Part shown: positions 42,316 to 51,539 of the stretch, piece after piece
Position numbering within the stretch: the first letter of the stretch is position 1
How the letters are laid out: every line of letters starts with the position of its first letter
Source of the DNA: Pararhodobacter marinus
Lineage (GTDB): Bacteria; Pseudomonadota; Alphaproteobacteria; Rhodobacterales; Rhodobacteraceae
DNA length: 64,000 bases
Assembly (NCBI RefSeq): GCF_003122215.1
Contig: NZ_QEYD01000004.1
Span: forward strand, 350,878 to 414,877
Direction of reading: 5' to 3'
The notes under the pieces: model-generated
Database searches by the model: none
Told to the model about the DNA's origin: nothing
What the model saw: only the letters and a program-made list of their open reading frames with translations
Made by a program: the position numbers and the translations under genes

Positions 42316-44280
42316 TCAGTTCAGGAAGAACGGCGGCACGAAGGGGACGTGCAGCATCCGGTGGTAGACGACGTAGAGAAACAGCCCCACCGCCGCCGCG
42401 TAGACCAGACCGGTCAGCCAGCGGAACCGGCCCCAGCCCAGGAGATACAGGAACACGAAGCCGACCATCGCCGCCGCCAGCCCGACCACCGGGATCAGCG
42501 CCACGGTCAGCGCGAAGATGCCGAAGATCATCCCCTCGCGCGCATGGCGACGTCCGAAGCCCGCCAGCGTGTCGCTGTCATCCAGCGGCTGGTAGCGGCG
42601 CAGCGTGCGGATGTCCTGCGCGGCGCAGATCAGCGCGACGACTGCGCCGACCCCGCAGATCGCCATCGGGAAGACGCGGCTGAGGAAGGTCCAGTCCCGC
42701 GCTTCGAAGAAGGCCCAGGTGAACAGCGCCAGAGCCGACAGCGCAAGACCCAGAGACAGGATCAGGCTGCCCTTGCTGGCGGCGCCGGCAATCTCGATCT
42801 TGAACTCGCTCTTGCGCTTGGCCACGGCGCGCGCGGCGCCCACGAAGATCACCACCAGAAGCACCAGCAGGATCAGGATCGCGGGGCGGCTGAACACCTC
42901 GCCCCAGGTATAGGCCTGCGCGGTGATGGCCAGCGAATTCTCCATCACCGGGCCCAGCACGAAACCCAGGATCAGCGGCGGGCGCGGCCAGCCGGCGGCA
43001 TGCAGCGCGAACCCCGCGAAGCCGATGGCCAGCAGCGCGACAAGCGTGCGGATATCGGGTTGGCCGATCCACGAGCCCATGACCAGAAAGACGAAGACGG
43101 CGGGCACCACGAGGTTGCCGTTGATGAAAGCGGCGCGCGAGACCTGTTTCGACCACAGCATCAGCGCGCCCGCGCCGACGATATTGGCCAGGATGATGCA
43201 GACCACCATGCTCAGGGTCAGCGGCAGGTGCTGATCCAGCATCGCCGGTCCCGGCACCAGCCCGTGAATGGTCATCGCGCCCAGAAGGATCGCCATCGCG
43301 CCCGATCCGGGAATGCCGAAGGCCAGCGTCGGGATCAGCGAGCCGCCCAGCGTGGCGTTGTTCGCGGCCTCGGGCGCGATCACGCCGCGCACATCGCCCT
43401 TGCCGAACTGGCTGCGATCCTTGGCGCTGTGGACCCCGTGGCCATAGGCCAGCCAGTCCACGACCGAGGCGCCCAGCCCCGGCAGCATCCCCACATAAGT
43501 GCCCATTACCGAGCAGCGGAAGGCCAGCCAGCGGTTGCGCAACGCGTGGCGCACGCCCGCCATCAGGCTGTCATCCTGCGCATGGCCGAAATTCTTCGCC
43601 GCCAGCGCGCCGCCCGAACTGCCCAGTTGCATCATCTCGGGAATGCCGAACAGCCCGATCACCACCGGCACCAGCGGCAGGCCGTCGATCAGGAACATGC
43701 TGTCGAACCAGTAGCGCGGATCCGAAGCCGCGACCGGATAGCCGATCTGCGAGATCAGCAGACCCAGCGCGCCCGCGCAGATCCCCTTGCCGATCGCGTT
43801 GCCGCTGACGCCGCCGACCATCACCAAGCCGATCAGCGACAGCACGAAGAATTCGGGCGCGCCGAAGGTCAGCACCAGCCAGGTCATGATGGGCAGGCTC
43901 AGCGCCAGCGCGACGCCACCCACGACGCCCCCCACCGCCGAGACGGTGAAGGCCGCGCCGAACGCGGTCAGCACGCGGCCCTGCTTGGCCATTTCGTGTC
44001 CGTCCAGCACCGTTGCCTGCGAGGCGATGGTGCCCGGGATGCCCAGCATCACCGACGAGATCGTGTCCGACGTGGTCGAGATCGCCAGCGCGCCCAGAAG
44101 CAGCGCGAAGGCCTGCTGCGGTTCCATCCCGAAGGTGAAGGGCAGCACGAGGATCATCGCCGTGACGCCGCCCAGGCCGGGGATCGCCCCGAACCACAGG
44201 CCCAGAAGCACGCCGCCCATGAGATAAAGTAGGGTTGTGCCCTCGAATGCGAGGGACAGACCTGCCAGCAGGGATTCCAT
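42316..44280 (-). CDS. Tripartite tricarboxylate transporter permease, TctA-TctB fusion
   Basis: A 654-residue membrane protein, closely similar in layout to the fusion at 22409-24358. The TctA part has LMGGVLLGLWFGAIPGLGGVTA, GIPGTIASQATVLDGHEMAK and GKGDVRGVIAPEA. A TctB-like four-helix part begins near residue 500 (LGLALSALALFTWAFFEARDW). Its receptor gene lies just upstream, and two amidohydrolases follow in the same operon. Confidence 0.88.
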   Translation of the reverse strand: MESLLAGLSLAFEGTTLLYLMGGVLLGLWFGAIPGLGGVTAMILVLPFTFGMEPQQAFALLLGALAISTTSDTISSVMLGIPGTIASQATVLDGHEMAKQGRVLTAFGAAFTVSAVGGVVGGVALALSLPIMTWLVLTFGAPEFFVLSLIGLVMVGGVSGNAIGKGICAGALGLLISQIGYPVAASDPRYWFDSMFLIDGLPLVPVVIGLFGIPEMMQLGSSGGALAAKNFGHAQDDSLMAGVRHALRNRWLAFRCSVMGTYVGMLPGLGASVVDWLAYGHGVHSAKDRSQFGKGDVRGVIAPEAANNATLGGSLIPTLAFGIPGSGAMAILLGAMTIHGLVPGPAMLDQHLPLTLSMVVCIILANIVGAGALMLWSKQVSRAAFINGNLVVPAVFVFLVMGSWIGQPDIRTLVALLAIGFAGFALHAAGWPRPPLILGFVLGPVMENSLAITAQAYTWGEVFSRPAILILLVLLVVIFVGAARAVAKRKSEFKIEIAGAASKGSLILSLGLALSALALFTWAFFEARDWTFLSRVFPMAICGVGAVVALICAAQDIRTLRRYQPLDDSDTLAGFGRRHAREGMIFGIFALTVALIPVVGLAAAMVGFVFLYLLGWGRFRWLTGLVYAAAVGLFLYVVYHRMLHVPFVPPFFLN

Positions 44281-44302
44281 ATGAACTCCGGTCGAAAGAG
44301 TG

Positions 44303-44326
44303 GGGGAGCGGCGCGCGCCGCTCCCC
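44303..44326 (-). other. Perfect 24-bp palindrome between receptor and permease genes
   Basis: GGGGAGCGGCGC followed by its exact reverse complement lies in the 54-base gap between tctC and tctAB. As RNA it gives a 10-bp stem with loop GCGC. It probably protects the receptor message or limits permease expression. Confidence 0.55.
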
Positions 44327-44334
44327 GTCTAGTC

Positions 44335-45423
44335 TCAGCGCTCCATGCGCGAGATGTAGTCGCGCTGCAGCTGGCGCATCTCTTCGGGGGTGTTGGCGAT
44401 CTCGTCGACGATCGCCTGCACGTCGTCGTAATACGACACCGTCGGCACCATCCCCAGAAGCTCTTCGGCCCCGGCGAGGAACTCTTCGCTCTCCAGCGCC
44501 TCGGCGAAGCTTTCCCGCAGCATCTGCAGATGCTCGTCCGGCGTTCCCGGAGGCGCCACGACCAGCCAGTTGATCGGGTCGGTCACGCGGGCATGGTACA
44601 TGATCATGTCCCACAGCGGACCCTCGGGTGCCTCGCCCATCACCTGCTCGTAATACTGGTCGAAGGGCAGCATGCCTTCCAGCGACGGGTCGACCGTCAG
44701 GCCGGTGCCCTCTTCGTTGGGCGCGGTGAAATAGAACAGCGGGATATCCGTGCCCTCGGCCACCGGACCGGGTGCCAGCGTGCTCAGGTAATAGGCCGCC
44801 GTCACCGGGTAGCCGTCGATCTCGCCGCGCTGGCGGGCGGCTTCCAGCGGCGTGTCGCCCGACATGCCCGACACGAAGGACCATTCGACACCCAGCATGT
44901 CCATCGCCGCCGCGGTCCGGATCGCGGGGCCACTGCGGGGCGAGTAGCCGCCGAACGTGTAATGGTCGAGCTGGGGCAGGTCCTCGGCCGAGTTCATGCC
45001 GCGCTCGGGATCGGTCGAGGTATGGGCGATGAACACCGAGCCACCGACGCCGCCGATCAGGCCGAAATCCTGGAACGGGATCTGCCGTTCGACCGGGTCC
45101 AGCACGCGGGTCGAGCCCTGCCAGGCCACCCAGCCCAGCGTGCGCCCGTCGGGCCGCGCGTTCATCACCTGCAGGATGCCGCGCGACAAGGCGCCGCCTT
45201 CGACCGACTGCACGACGATGGTGGGGTTGCCTTCCATCGTCTGCGACCACGCATCGGCGGCCAGCTGGCTGATCAGGCCGGTCGAGCCGCCGGGCGAGGC
45301 ATTGTGCACGATGGTCACGGTGCGCCCTTCAAGGTCGATCACCTGCGCGGCCGCGGGGGCAAGGCCCAGAAGCGGAACAAGCGCCGTCGTGGCGGTGATT
45401 TTGCGTAGGGTTCTGTGGATCAT
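44335..45423 (-). CDS. TctC-type solute-binding protein
   Basis: A 362-residue periplasmic receptor. The signal peptide ends near AAAQ (26/27). VTIVHNASPGGSTG and DGRTLGWVAWQGSTRV show it is a more diverged paralogue of the receptors at 292 and 24441. GGGAGGAG precedes ATG 45423. It leads an operon with the TctAB fusion, two amidohydrolases and a Rieske protein, so an aromatic or similar acid is a likely ligand. Confidence 0.9.
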   Translation of the reverse strand: MIHRTLRKITATTALVPLLGLAPAAAQVIDLEGRTVTIVHNASPGGSTGLISQLAADAWSQTMEGNPTIVVQSVEGGALSRGILQVMNARPDGRTLGWVAWQGSTRVLDPVERQIPFQDFGLIGGVGGSVFIAHTSTDPERGMNSAEDLPQLDHYTFGGYSPRSGPAIRTAAAMDMLGVEWSFVSGMSGDTPLEAARQRGEIDGYPVTAAYYLSTLAPGPVAEGTDIPLFYFTAPNEEGTGLTVDPSLEGMLPFDQYYEQVMGEAPEGPLWDMIMYHARVTDPINWLVVAPPGTPDEHLQMLRESFAEALESEEFLAGAEELLGMVPTVSYYDDVQAIVDEIANTPEEMRQLQRDYISRMER

Positions 45424-45581
45424 GTCGTCTCCTCCCAGGTTGACATTTCGGTGGTGTACAGACGTCGCCCCGTGGCCTCAGATCGATCGGAAATGAGGGG
45501 CAAGTCATTGAAAAATTTACTCTTGTTCGGCCAGCGTTATGCTGGTCTGATGGCCGGGAAACCGCAGACAGGATATGCCCG

Positions 45582-46079
45582 ATGCTTCCCGAAACGCCCG
45601 ATTCCTCCCGTCCCGACGTGTCGCTGCCGCTGCAGGGCGGCTGCGCCTGCGGCGCGGTCCGCTACACGTTGAAAAGTGCGCCCGTGGCGCTGTTCGCCTG
45701 CCACTGCACGCTGTGCCAGCGCCAGTCGGGCAGTGCCTTCGGCCAGTCGCTGCGCGTGCGCCGCGCGGATCTCGATATTCAGGGCGAGACGGTGACGCTG
45801 CGCCGCGAGACCGAGCGCGGGACGCGGTCCGAAAGCGTCTTCTGCCCCGGTTGCGGCGGCCGCCTCTACAACATGCGCCCCGGCACCGATTTTTGTCACC
45901 TGCGCGGAGGCACGCTGGACGATACGTCCTGGCTGCGCCCGGCGGCGCATATCTGGACCCGGCACGCGCAGCCGTGGTTCACACCGCCCGCCGACACACT
46001 GGTCGAGACGGGTCAGCCCGCCTCGCTCGACGCGATCGTGCAGCATTGGCAGGACACCAAGGCGCCCCGCTTCCGCTGA
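45582..46079 (+). CDS. GFA (glutathione-dependent formaldehyde-activating)-domain zinc protein
   Basis: A 165-residue protein of the Gfa/CENP-V family. Zinc-binding cysteines appear in LQGGCACGAVRY, CHCTLCQRQSGS and FCPGCGGRLY. Most members have no proven link to formaldehyde. It stands alone between the TctC operon and LysR. Confidence 0.88.
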   Translation: MLPETPDSSRPDVSLPLQGGCACGAVRYTLKSAPVALFACHCTLCQRQSGSAFGQSLRVRRADLDIQGETVTLRRETERGTRSESVFCPGCGGRLYNMRPGTDFCHLRGGTLDDTSWLRPAAHIWTRHAQPWFTPPADTLVETGQPASLDAIVQHWQDTKAPRFR

Positions 46080-46313
46080 ACGGCGCGGCCTTGCCGTGCC
46101 GGCCTTTTCCCGATCTGCGAGGCCTGTCGCCACGTCGATTTCCTCCCGTTCCCTGCAAGAGCCGGCGCCTTGGCGGCACGGCTCTTTCCCGGGGACAGGC
46201 TCGGATAATGTATACAGAAAGACAAACGCGAAGATTTGGATAATATGTGCATGACATGCATCAATCCTCTGCCGGGAATGCCTACGATCATGATTTGAGC
46301 GGGCGTGGCCGCG

Positions 46314-47234
46314 TCAGGCAGGGCGTTCCGGCGTACCCGTTCCGATCCGTTCGGCGCGCTGCGCAACCACCTGAAATTGAGCGGCAATAAGGTCCATCAG
46401 CACCGAGGCCGGGCGCGAAAGCGGCATGTCCGGGCGGGTGATGAACCCCACTTCGCGGCTGACCCCCGGGCCGGTGACGCGCAGCGTGCGCAGGTTCTGG
46501 TAGCCCGGCTGCTGTTGTTCGAATTCGGGCAGCAAGGTGATGCCCAGTCCGTGCTTGACGAAGCTCACGGCGGTCGAAATCTGCTCGGCCTCGAAATCCC
46601 AATAGGGCTGGTTGGAGCTCATCCGCAGGGCGCTGTTGATCACCGTGTTGCCGATCAGGCAATGTTCGGACAGCTCGTCCCAGCTGACCGACCCGCGATC
46701 CGCCAGCGGGTGGTCGCGGCGGCAGACGGCGACGAAGTGTTCGGTCATTACCGGCTTGAAATCCAGTTCATAATGGGTGCCCATCCGTACCGCGAGCCCG
46801 AACTCCACCTCGCCGCCATTGACCTGCGTGGCGATCACGCGCGCGTAGCCGTCCATCACCCGCACGCGCACATTCGGCATAACCTGCGCGAACCGGGTCA
46901 GCGTCTCGCCAAGCACCGAGGTCGCCAGCGAGGGTATGCAGCCCATCGTCACTTCCTGGCGCCGAAGCTGCCCCAGCTGCTTGAGCTCGGTCATCGCCTT
47001 TTCCAGATCGACCAGCGCCCGGCGCGCGCGCGGCAGGAGCGCCAGGCCTTCCTGCGTCAGCGCCAGCTTGCGGGTGGTGCGCACGAAAAGCGGCAGCCCC
47101 AGCTCGGTCTCGATCTTCGCGATCCGGTGGCTCAGGGCCGTTTGCGACAGGTTCAGCGCCTTGGCGGCGGCGCCGAACGTGCCGTGATCGGCGATCGCGA
47201 TGAAGGCCTGCAATCCCAGAACATCGACGCGCAT
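46314..47234 (-). CDS. LysR-family transcriptional regulator
   Basis: A 306-residue LTTR. The N-terminal helix-turn-helix is in GTFGAAAKALNLSQTALSHRI, and the effector-binding domain follows from about residue 90 (EVTMGCIPSLATSVLGE). Flanking genes are unrelated, so its target is not evident. Confidence 0.9.
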   Translation of the reverse strand: MRVDVLGLQAFIAIADHGTFGAAAKALNLSQTALSHRIAKIETELGLPLFVRTTRKLALTQEGLALLPRARRALVDLEKAMTELKQLGQLRRQEVTMGCIPSLATSVLGETLTRFAQVMPNVRVRVMDGYARVIATQVNGGEVEFGLAVRMGTHYELDFKPVMTEHFVAVCRRDHPLADRGSVSWDELSEHCLIGNTVINSALRMSSNQPYWDFEAEQISTAVSFVKHGLGITLLPEFEQQQPGYQNLRTLRVTGPGVSREVGFITRPDMPLSRPASVLMDLIAAQFQVVAQRAERIGTGTPERPA

Positions 47235-47422
47235 GATGGTCCTCCGGCCTGCCGCGGCTCCCTGCCGCCGGGTCGGTGTCCGGCCCGGTGGCTTTTTGCG
47301 ACCTTAAACCAGATCGCGCGCGGGATTGCATACATTCTGACTGCCCGGCCCGCGTTTCTTGCGCCCGCGCTCCCCCGAACAGCAAACCCTCATGCGGGCC
47401 GGCGGGTTCCCGGGGCGGCAGG

Positions 47423-48322
47423 TCAGAAGTCGAGCGGAACGCCCACCGGCTGCAGGCCCTGGGCCGCGACATCGTCCCAGCCCTGTGCGATGGCCTCGGC
47501 GCTCCACCCGCCGGGTTTCTGAAGCACCCGGACCTCGGCTGGATGCGACCACAGGCTCAGCCGGTCGCCACCGATCCCCAGCGCCTGCCCGGTGACGCCG
47601 CGCGCCGCGTCCGAGGCCAGGAACACGACCAGCGGCGCGACATCCTCGGGCGTGCCGATGCCCTTCTCGCGCAGGGGCTGCGGCAGTGGCTCGCCGCGTT
47701 CCATCGCCGCGACGTGCGGTGCCAGCGCCGGGATCGTCGCGGTCATCCGCGTCAGCGCGGTGGGCACGATGGCGTTGACCGTCACCTGGTCGCGCACCAG
47801 CTCCAGCGACCAGCTGCGCATCATGCCGACGATGCCCGATTTCGCCGCCGCATAGACGCCCTGACCAAAATTCCCCTGCTGCCCGGCGGGCGAGGCGGTC
47901 AGGATCAGGCTGCCGCCCCCGCCCTGCGCGCGAAACTGGCGCGCGGCGGCGCGGCCGCATTGGAACGTGCCCTTCAGATGCGTGCCGACCACCAGATCGA
48001 AGGCGTCGTCCTCGGTCTTCCACAGCACCGAATCGCGCAGCACACCGGCGCAGGCGAACAGCGTGTCGAGCCGCCCGAAGCTCTCGACCGCCGCGTCCAC
48101 GCAGGCCTCGGCGGATCCGTCGGTGCCGATGGCGGCGGCGACGGCGACGGCTTCGCCCCCTGCTGCGGTAATCTCATCGACCACGGCCCGTGCGGCGTTG
48201 CCGTCGATATCGTTGACCACGACACGCGCGCCCGCCCGGCCCATGGCCAGAGCGGTGGCGCGGCCGATGCCCAGCCCGGCGCCGGTGATCAGCGCGATCT
48301 TGCCTTGCAAATCCATGCTCAT
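47423..48322 (-). CDS. Short-chain dehydrogenase/reductase
   Basis: A 299-residue SDR. TGAGLGIGRATA is the NAD(P) loop; FACAGV stands at the NNAG position, and YAAAKSG holds the catalytic Tyr and Lys. The C-terminus is about 40 residues longer than classical SDRs. The start overlaps the hydratase stop by ATGA (ATG 48322; 48316 also possible). It is the last gene of the acyl-CoA ligase operon and probably oxidises a 3-hydroxyacyl-CoA or related intermediate. Confidence 0.88.
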   Translation of the reverse strand: MSMDLQGKIALITGAGLGIGRATALAMGRAGARVVVNDIDGNAARAVVDEITAAGGEAVAVAAAIGTDGSAEACVDAAVESFGRLDTLFACAGVLRDSVLWKTEDDAFDLVVGTHLKGTFQCGRAAARQFRAQGGGGSLILTASPAGQQGNFGQGVYAAAKSGIVGMMRSWSLELVRDQVTVNAIVPTALTRMTATIPALAPHVAAMERGEPLPQPLREKGIGTPEDVAPLVVFLASDAARGVTGQALGIGGDRLSLWSHPAEVRVLQKPGGWSAEAIAQGWDDVAAQGLQPVGVPLDF

Positions 48323-49131
48323 ACCCCCCGATAGACTGCCGGACGCTTTTCCATGAAGGCGCGCGGCCCCTCGCGGGCATCGTCGGTGGCCATGACCGTG
48401 GCCTTGGCGCGGTCTTCCATCTCGTAGCCTTCGGCCAGTGTGACGCCGCTGGCGGCGATCACCGTGCGCTTGATCTGTTGCACCGCGACGGGCGCGTTGC
48501 GGGCGATCTGCTGGGCGATTTCCAGCGCCGTCTCCATCAGCGCCTCGGGCGGGACGATGCGCCCGATCAGGCCCACATTCAGCGCCGTTTCGGCGTCGAT
48601 GGCGCGACCCGTCAGCATCATCTCCATCGCCACGGCATAGGGGATCTGGCGCGGCAGCCGCACCAGCGCCCCGGCGAAGGGGATCACCCCGCGCGCAGCC
48701 TCTGGCAAGGCGAATTTGGCATGGGGCACGGCCAGCCGGATATCGGTGCCCAGAAGCGTCTCCATCCCGCCCGCCATGCAGGGGCCATTGACCGCCGCGA
48801 TCACCGGCTTGCCCAGATCGAAGCCCCGCTGGGCGATGCGCGCATTCACGCCGTCATCGGCAAGAAAGCGACGATCCCATTCGCTTTCCGGCTGGCGTGC
48901 GCCCGACAGAAGCGGCAGCGAGAGAGCCAGATCGCCGCCCGAGCAGAAGGCCTTGTCGCCCGCGCCGGTCAGCACCACCGCGCGCACCGAGCTGTCCTGC
49001 GCGATCTCGTCCAGCGCATCGGCCAGCCGGCAGGCCAGCTCCGGGCTGAGCGCGTTGCGCGCCTCGGGGCGGTTCAGGGTCAGGATCGCGACCGCGCCGT
49101 CCCGCTCATGCAGCAAAGGCAGACCGCTCAT
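48319..49131 (-). CDS. Enoyl-CoA hydratase/isomerase (crotonase family)
   Basis: A 270-residue crotonase. Both catalytic glutamates of true hydratases are present, in AGGMETLL and FALPEAARG, and the oxyanion segment is FCSGGDLA. Start 49131 and stop 48319 overlap both neighbours by ATGA, placing it between ligase and SDR in a CoA-linked breakdown route. It could be a hydratase or hydratase-lyase on a side-chain-activated aromatic acid. Confidence 0.9.
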   Translation of the reverse strand: MSGLPLLHERDGAVAILTLNRPEARNALSPELACRLADALDEIAQDSSVRAVVLTGAGDKAFCSGGDLALSLPLLSGARQPESEWDRRFLADDGVNARIAQRGFDLGKPVIAAVNGPCMAGGMETLLGTDIRLAVPHAKFALPEAARGVIPFAGALVRLPRQIPYAVAMEMMLTGRAIDAETALNVGLIGRIVPPEALMETALEIAQQIARNAPVAVQQIKRTVIAASGVTLAEGYEMEDRAKATVMATDDAREGPRAFMEKRPAVYRGV

Positions 49132-50843
49132 CGGCGCACCGCCGTGACCCGGCCCTCGGCAATCGCGGCGGTCGCGGCCTCGCGCAGGGCGAATTTCTGG
49201 ATCTTGCCGTTGGCCGTCATCGGCATCTCCTTTACGATCTCGACGTATTTGGGCAGCTTGTGACGGGCCATCCTTTCGCGGCAATGCGTCTGGAGGGCAA
49301 GCGCATCGGCCTCGGCCCCGTCGACCAGAACGACATAGGCGTAGTTCTCCTCGCCCAGATCGGGATCGGGGACGCCCACCACCTGCGCCTGACTGACGGC
49401 CGGATGGCCCAGCAGGCAATCCTCGATCTCGACCGGATAGACGTTCTCGCCGCCCCGGATGATCATGTCCTTGAGCCGCCCGACGATGCGCAGATGGCCG
49501 CTTTCTTCCAGCACGGCCAGATCGCCCGAATGCAGCCAGCCGTCGGCGTCGATGGTCTCGGCGGTTTTCTCGGGCATGTCGAAATAGCCCTTCATCACCA
49601 GATAGCCGCGAATGCACAGCTCGCCCGACTGGCCGAAGGGAACGGGCGCGCCGGTTTCGGGATCAACGATGCGCAGCTCGGTATGCGGTTGCGGCACCCC
49701 GGCGGTCGAGACGCGGACCTCCAGCGGATCGGAATCGCGGGTCTGGGTGATGATCGGGCTGCACTCGGTCATGCCCATGATGATCAGCGGCTCGCCGCCC
49801 GTCTCGTCGCGCATCCGCAGCATCAGGCTGGGCGGGATCGAGGTGCCGCCGCTGATGACCCGGCGCAAGGTGTGGGTGTCGCGCTTCGGGTAATCGGGAT
49901 GTTCCAGCATCCGCACCATCATCGTCGGCACCGCGTTCAGCAGGGTGGGCCGGTGCTCGTGCCACAATTGCAGCATCCGCGCGGCGTCGAAGCTGTCCAT
50001 GGTGATCAGCGCGCCGCCGCAGGCCGCCATCGCCATGACGTTGCACACGCAGCCGGCGGTGTGGAACAGCGGCATTGCCGACAGCATCACGTCCTCGGCG
50101 ACATAGCCGCCGCTATCGGCCATCAGCCGGGCATTGTTGACGGTCGAGTGATGGGTCAGCATCGCCCCCTTGGGCTTGCCGGTCGTGCCGCTGGTATACT
50201 GGATCTGCGCCACGTCCCCGGGCTGCACCGCCGCCTGCCGCGCGGCGCGCGCGGAATCATCCAGCCCGCGCCCGGTTTCGAGGATGTCGTCGAAGGGCCG
50301 GGCGAAGCCGGGCGCGTCGCCGCCGATCTGCGCCAGCCGCCGCAGGGCGGGGAAGGGGTTGTCGGCGCTTCGCAGGCCGCCCTTCAGTTCGGCCAGATCG
50401 GGCATCAGCGATTGCAGGTCCTTGCCGATATCGCTGCCCCGGAAGCCTTGCGCGAAGATCAGCGTGCCGACCTTGCCCTGTTCCAGCAGATAGGCCAGCT
50501 CGGCGGGTTTCAGCGCCGGATTGACCGTCACCAGAACGACGCCCGCCTTGGCCAGCGCGTATTCCAGCAGCACCCAGGCCGGGCAGTTCTGCGCCATGAC
50601 CGCGACGCGGTCGCCCGCCTCGATGCCCCAGCCGATGAGCCCGCGCGCCAGCGCGTCGGCATCGGCCTTGAGCTCGGCATAGGTCCAGCGGGTCTGCCGG
50701 CCCAGCACCGTCTCGTCTACCAGGACGGCCAGCCGGTCGCCATGGTCGCGCGCCTGCTGGTCCAGAAGATCGCCGAGGGTGATGTCCAAAAGCGCGGGGC
50801 CGTCGCGGCGCGCGGGCCAGAGGGCTGGGGCGTTGTTCGTCAT
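49128..50843 (-). CDS. AMP-forming acyl-CoA synthetase/ligase
   Basis: A 571-residue ANL-superfamily ligase. Motifs are QYTSGTTGKPKGAM (P-loop), GMTECSPI, SGDLAVLEESGHL, GRLKDMIIRGGENVYP and the C-terminal lysine in MTANGKIQKF. It attaches CoA to a carboxylic acid taken up by the cell. It leads the three-gene minus-strand operon opposite marR, with a MarR-type operator 58-79 bases upstream. By context a hydroxycinnamate-like acid is plausible but not shown. Confidence 0.92.
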   Translation of the reverse strand: MTNNAPALWPARRDGPALLDITLGDLLDQQARDHGDRLAVLVDETVLGRQTRWTYAELKADADALARGLIGWGIEAGDRVAVMAQNCPAWVLLEYALAKAGVVLVTVNPALKPAELAYLLEQGKVGTLIFAQGFRGSDIGKDLQSLMPDLAELKGGLRSADNPFPALRRLAQIGGDAPGFARPFDDILETGRGLDDSARAARQAAVQPGDVAQIQYTSGTTGKPKGAMLTHHSTVNNARLMADSGGYVAEDVMLSAMPLFHTAGCVCNVMAMAACGGALITMDSFDAARMLQLWHEHRPTLLNAVPTMMVRMLEHPDYPKRDTHTLRRVISGGTSIPPSLMLRMRDETGGEPLIIMGMTECSPIITQTRDSDPLEVRVSTAGVPQPHTELRIVDPETGAPVPFGQSGELCIRGYLVMKGYFDMPEKTAETIDADGWLHSGDLAVLEESGHLRIVGRLKDMIIRGGENVYPVEIEDCLLGHPAVSQAQVVGVPDPDLGEENYAYVVLVDGAEADALALQTHCRERMARHKLPKYVEIVKEMPMTANGKIQKFALREAATAAIAEGRVTAVRR

Positions 50844-50900
50844 GATGTCCTCCCGTCGCTGTCCGAGATGGCTGGACAGCCTGCAACCGGAGTGTTATCG

Positions 50901-50922
50901 AATTGTTCGACGTCAATCAATA
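50901..50922. promoter_or_regulatory. MarR-type operator, imperfect copy
   Basis: AATTGTTCGA at 50901-50910 is identical to the left arm of the palindrome at 54536-54557. After two bases comes TCAATCAATA, seven of ten matching the right arm TCGAACAATT. It lies midway between the ligase operon and marR and should let MarR repress both. Confidence 0.7.
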
Positions 50923-50965
50923 TGACGCAGACCAGTAGGAAGCCGATCGGTTCAGGGAGGGACAG

Positions 50966-51451
50966 ATGCAGAGCACAGCGGTGAAAATCGCCGATGAGCC
51001 GGCCGATGAGCCCCTGAAGCTGCAGGCGGCGCTGGAGTCCAGCATCAACTTCCGGCTGCGCATGGCGCAGATCCTGGCCTACAAATCCTTCGAAGCCGTG
51101 ACGCCCGACCATTCCGGCGCCGCGCGCTATCTGGGGCTGTTGTCCATCGTTTGCGAAAATCCCGGCATGCCGCAGCACCGTCTGGCCGAGGCGGTGGGCC
51201 TGCAACGTTCCAGCCTGGTGCCGATTCTCGACCGGATGGAGAAGAACGGCGTGCTGGAGCGGCGCGCGGTCGACGGTGACCGCCGGGCGAATGCCGTCTG
51301 GGCCACCCCGCATGGCGAGGCCATCGTGGCCGATCTGTCGGACAAGGCCAACAAGGTCGAAGCGCAGACGCTGGCCGGCTTTTCGGACGAAGAAGTCGAG
51401 CTTCTGCGCGCCATGCTCGATCGGGTCATCACGAATCTCCGCGCGCTCTGA
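50966..51451 (+). CDS. MarR-family transcriptional regulator
   Basis: A 161-residue winged-helix regulator. MPQHRLAEAVGLQRSSLVPILDRM is the recognition region and GDRRANAVWAT the wing. AGGGAGGG precedes ATG 50966. It is divergent from a ligase-hydratase-SDR operon and upstream of a TRAP operon. Relatives such as CouR/HcaR sense aromatic acyl-CoA thioesters, which fits this context. Two similar palindromes (50901, 54536) are its likely sites. Confidence 0.92.
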   Translation: MQSTAVKIADEPADEPLKLQAALESSINFRLRMAQILAYKSFEAVTPDHSGAARYLGLLSIVCENPGMPQHRLAEAVGLQRSSLVPILDRMEKNGVLERRAVDGDRRANAVWATPHGEAIVADLSDKANKVEAQTLAGFSDEEVELLRAMLDRVITNLRAL

Positions 51452-51539
51452 CGGGCGCCGGATACCGCCCGCCGTCGCGGTGACGGTCGGGACAGGCGCG
51501 GCAACTGGAGGGCCGCGCCGCAGAACAGGGAGGACAACC

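Noticed and set aside
42295..44232. A 645-codon plus-strand frame opposite the TctAB fusion
   Set aside because: The product is Gln, His, Arg and Asp rich, the usual antisense image of membrane-protein codons; the real gene is on the minus strand.
45476..45498. CCTCA-N13-TGAGG inverted repeat upstream of tctC
   Set aside because: Five-base arms with a 13-base spacer are expected by chance in this composition.
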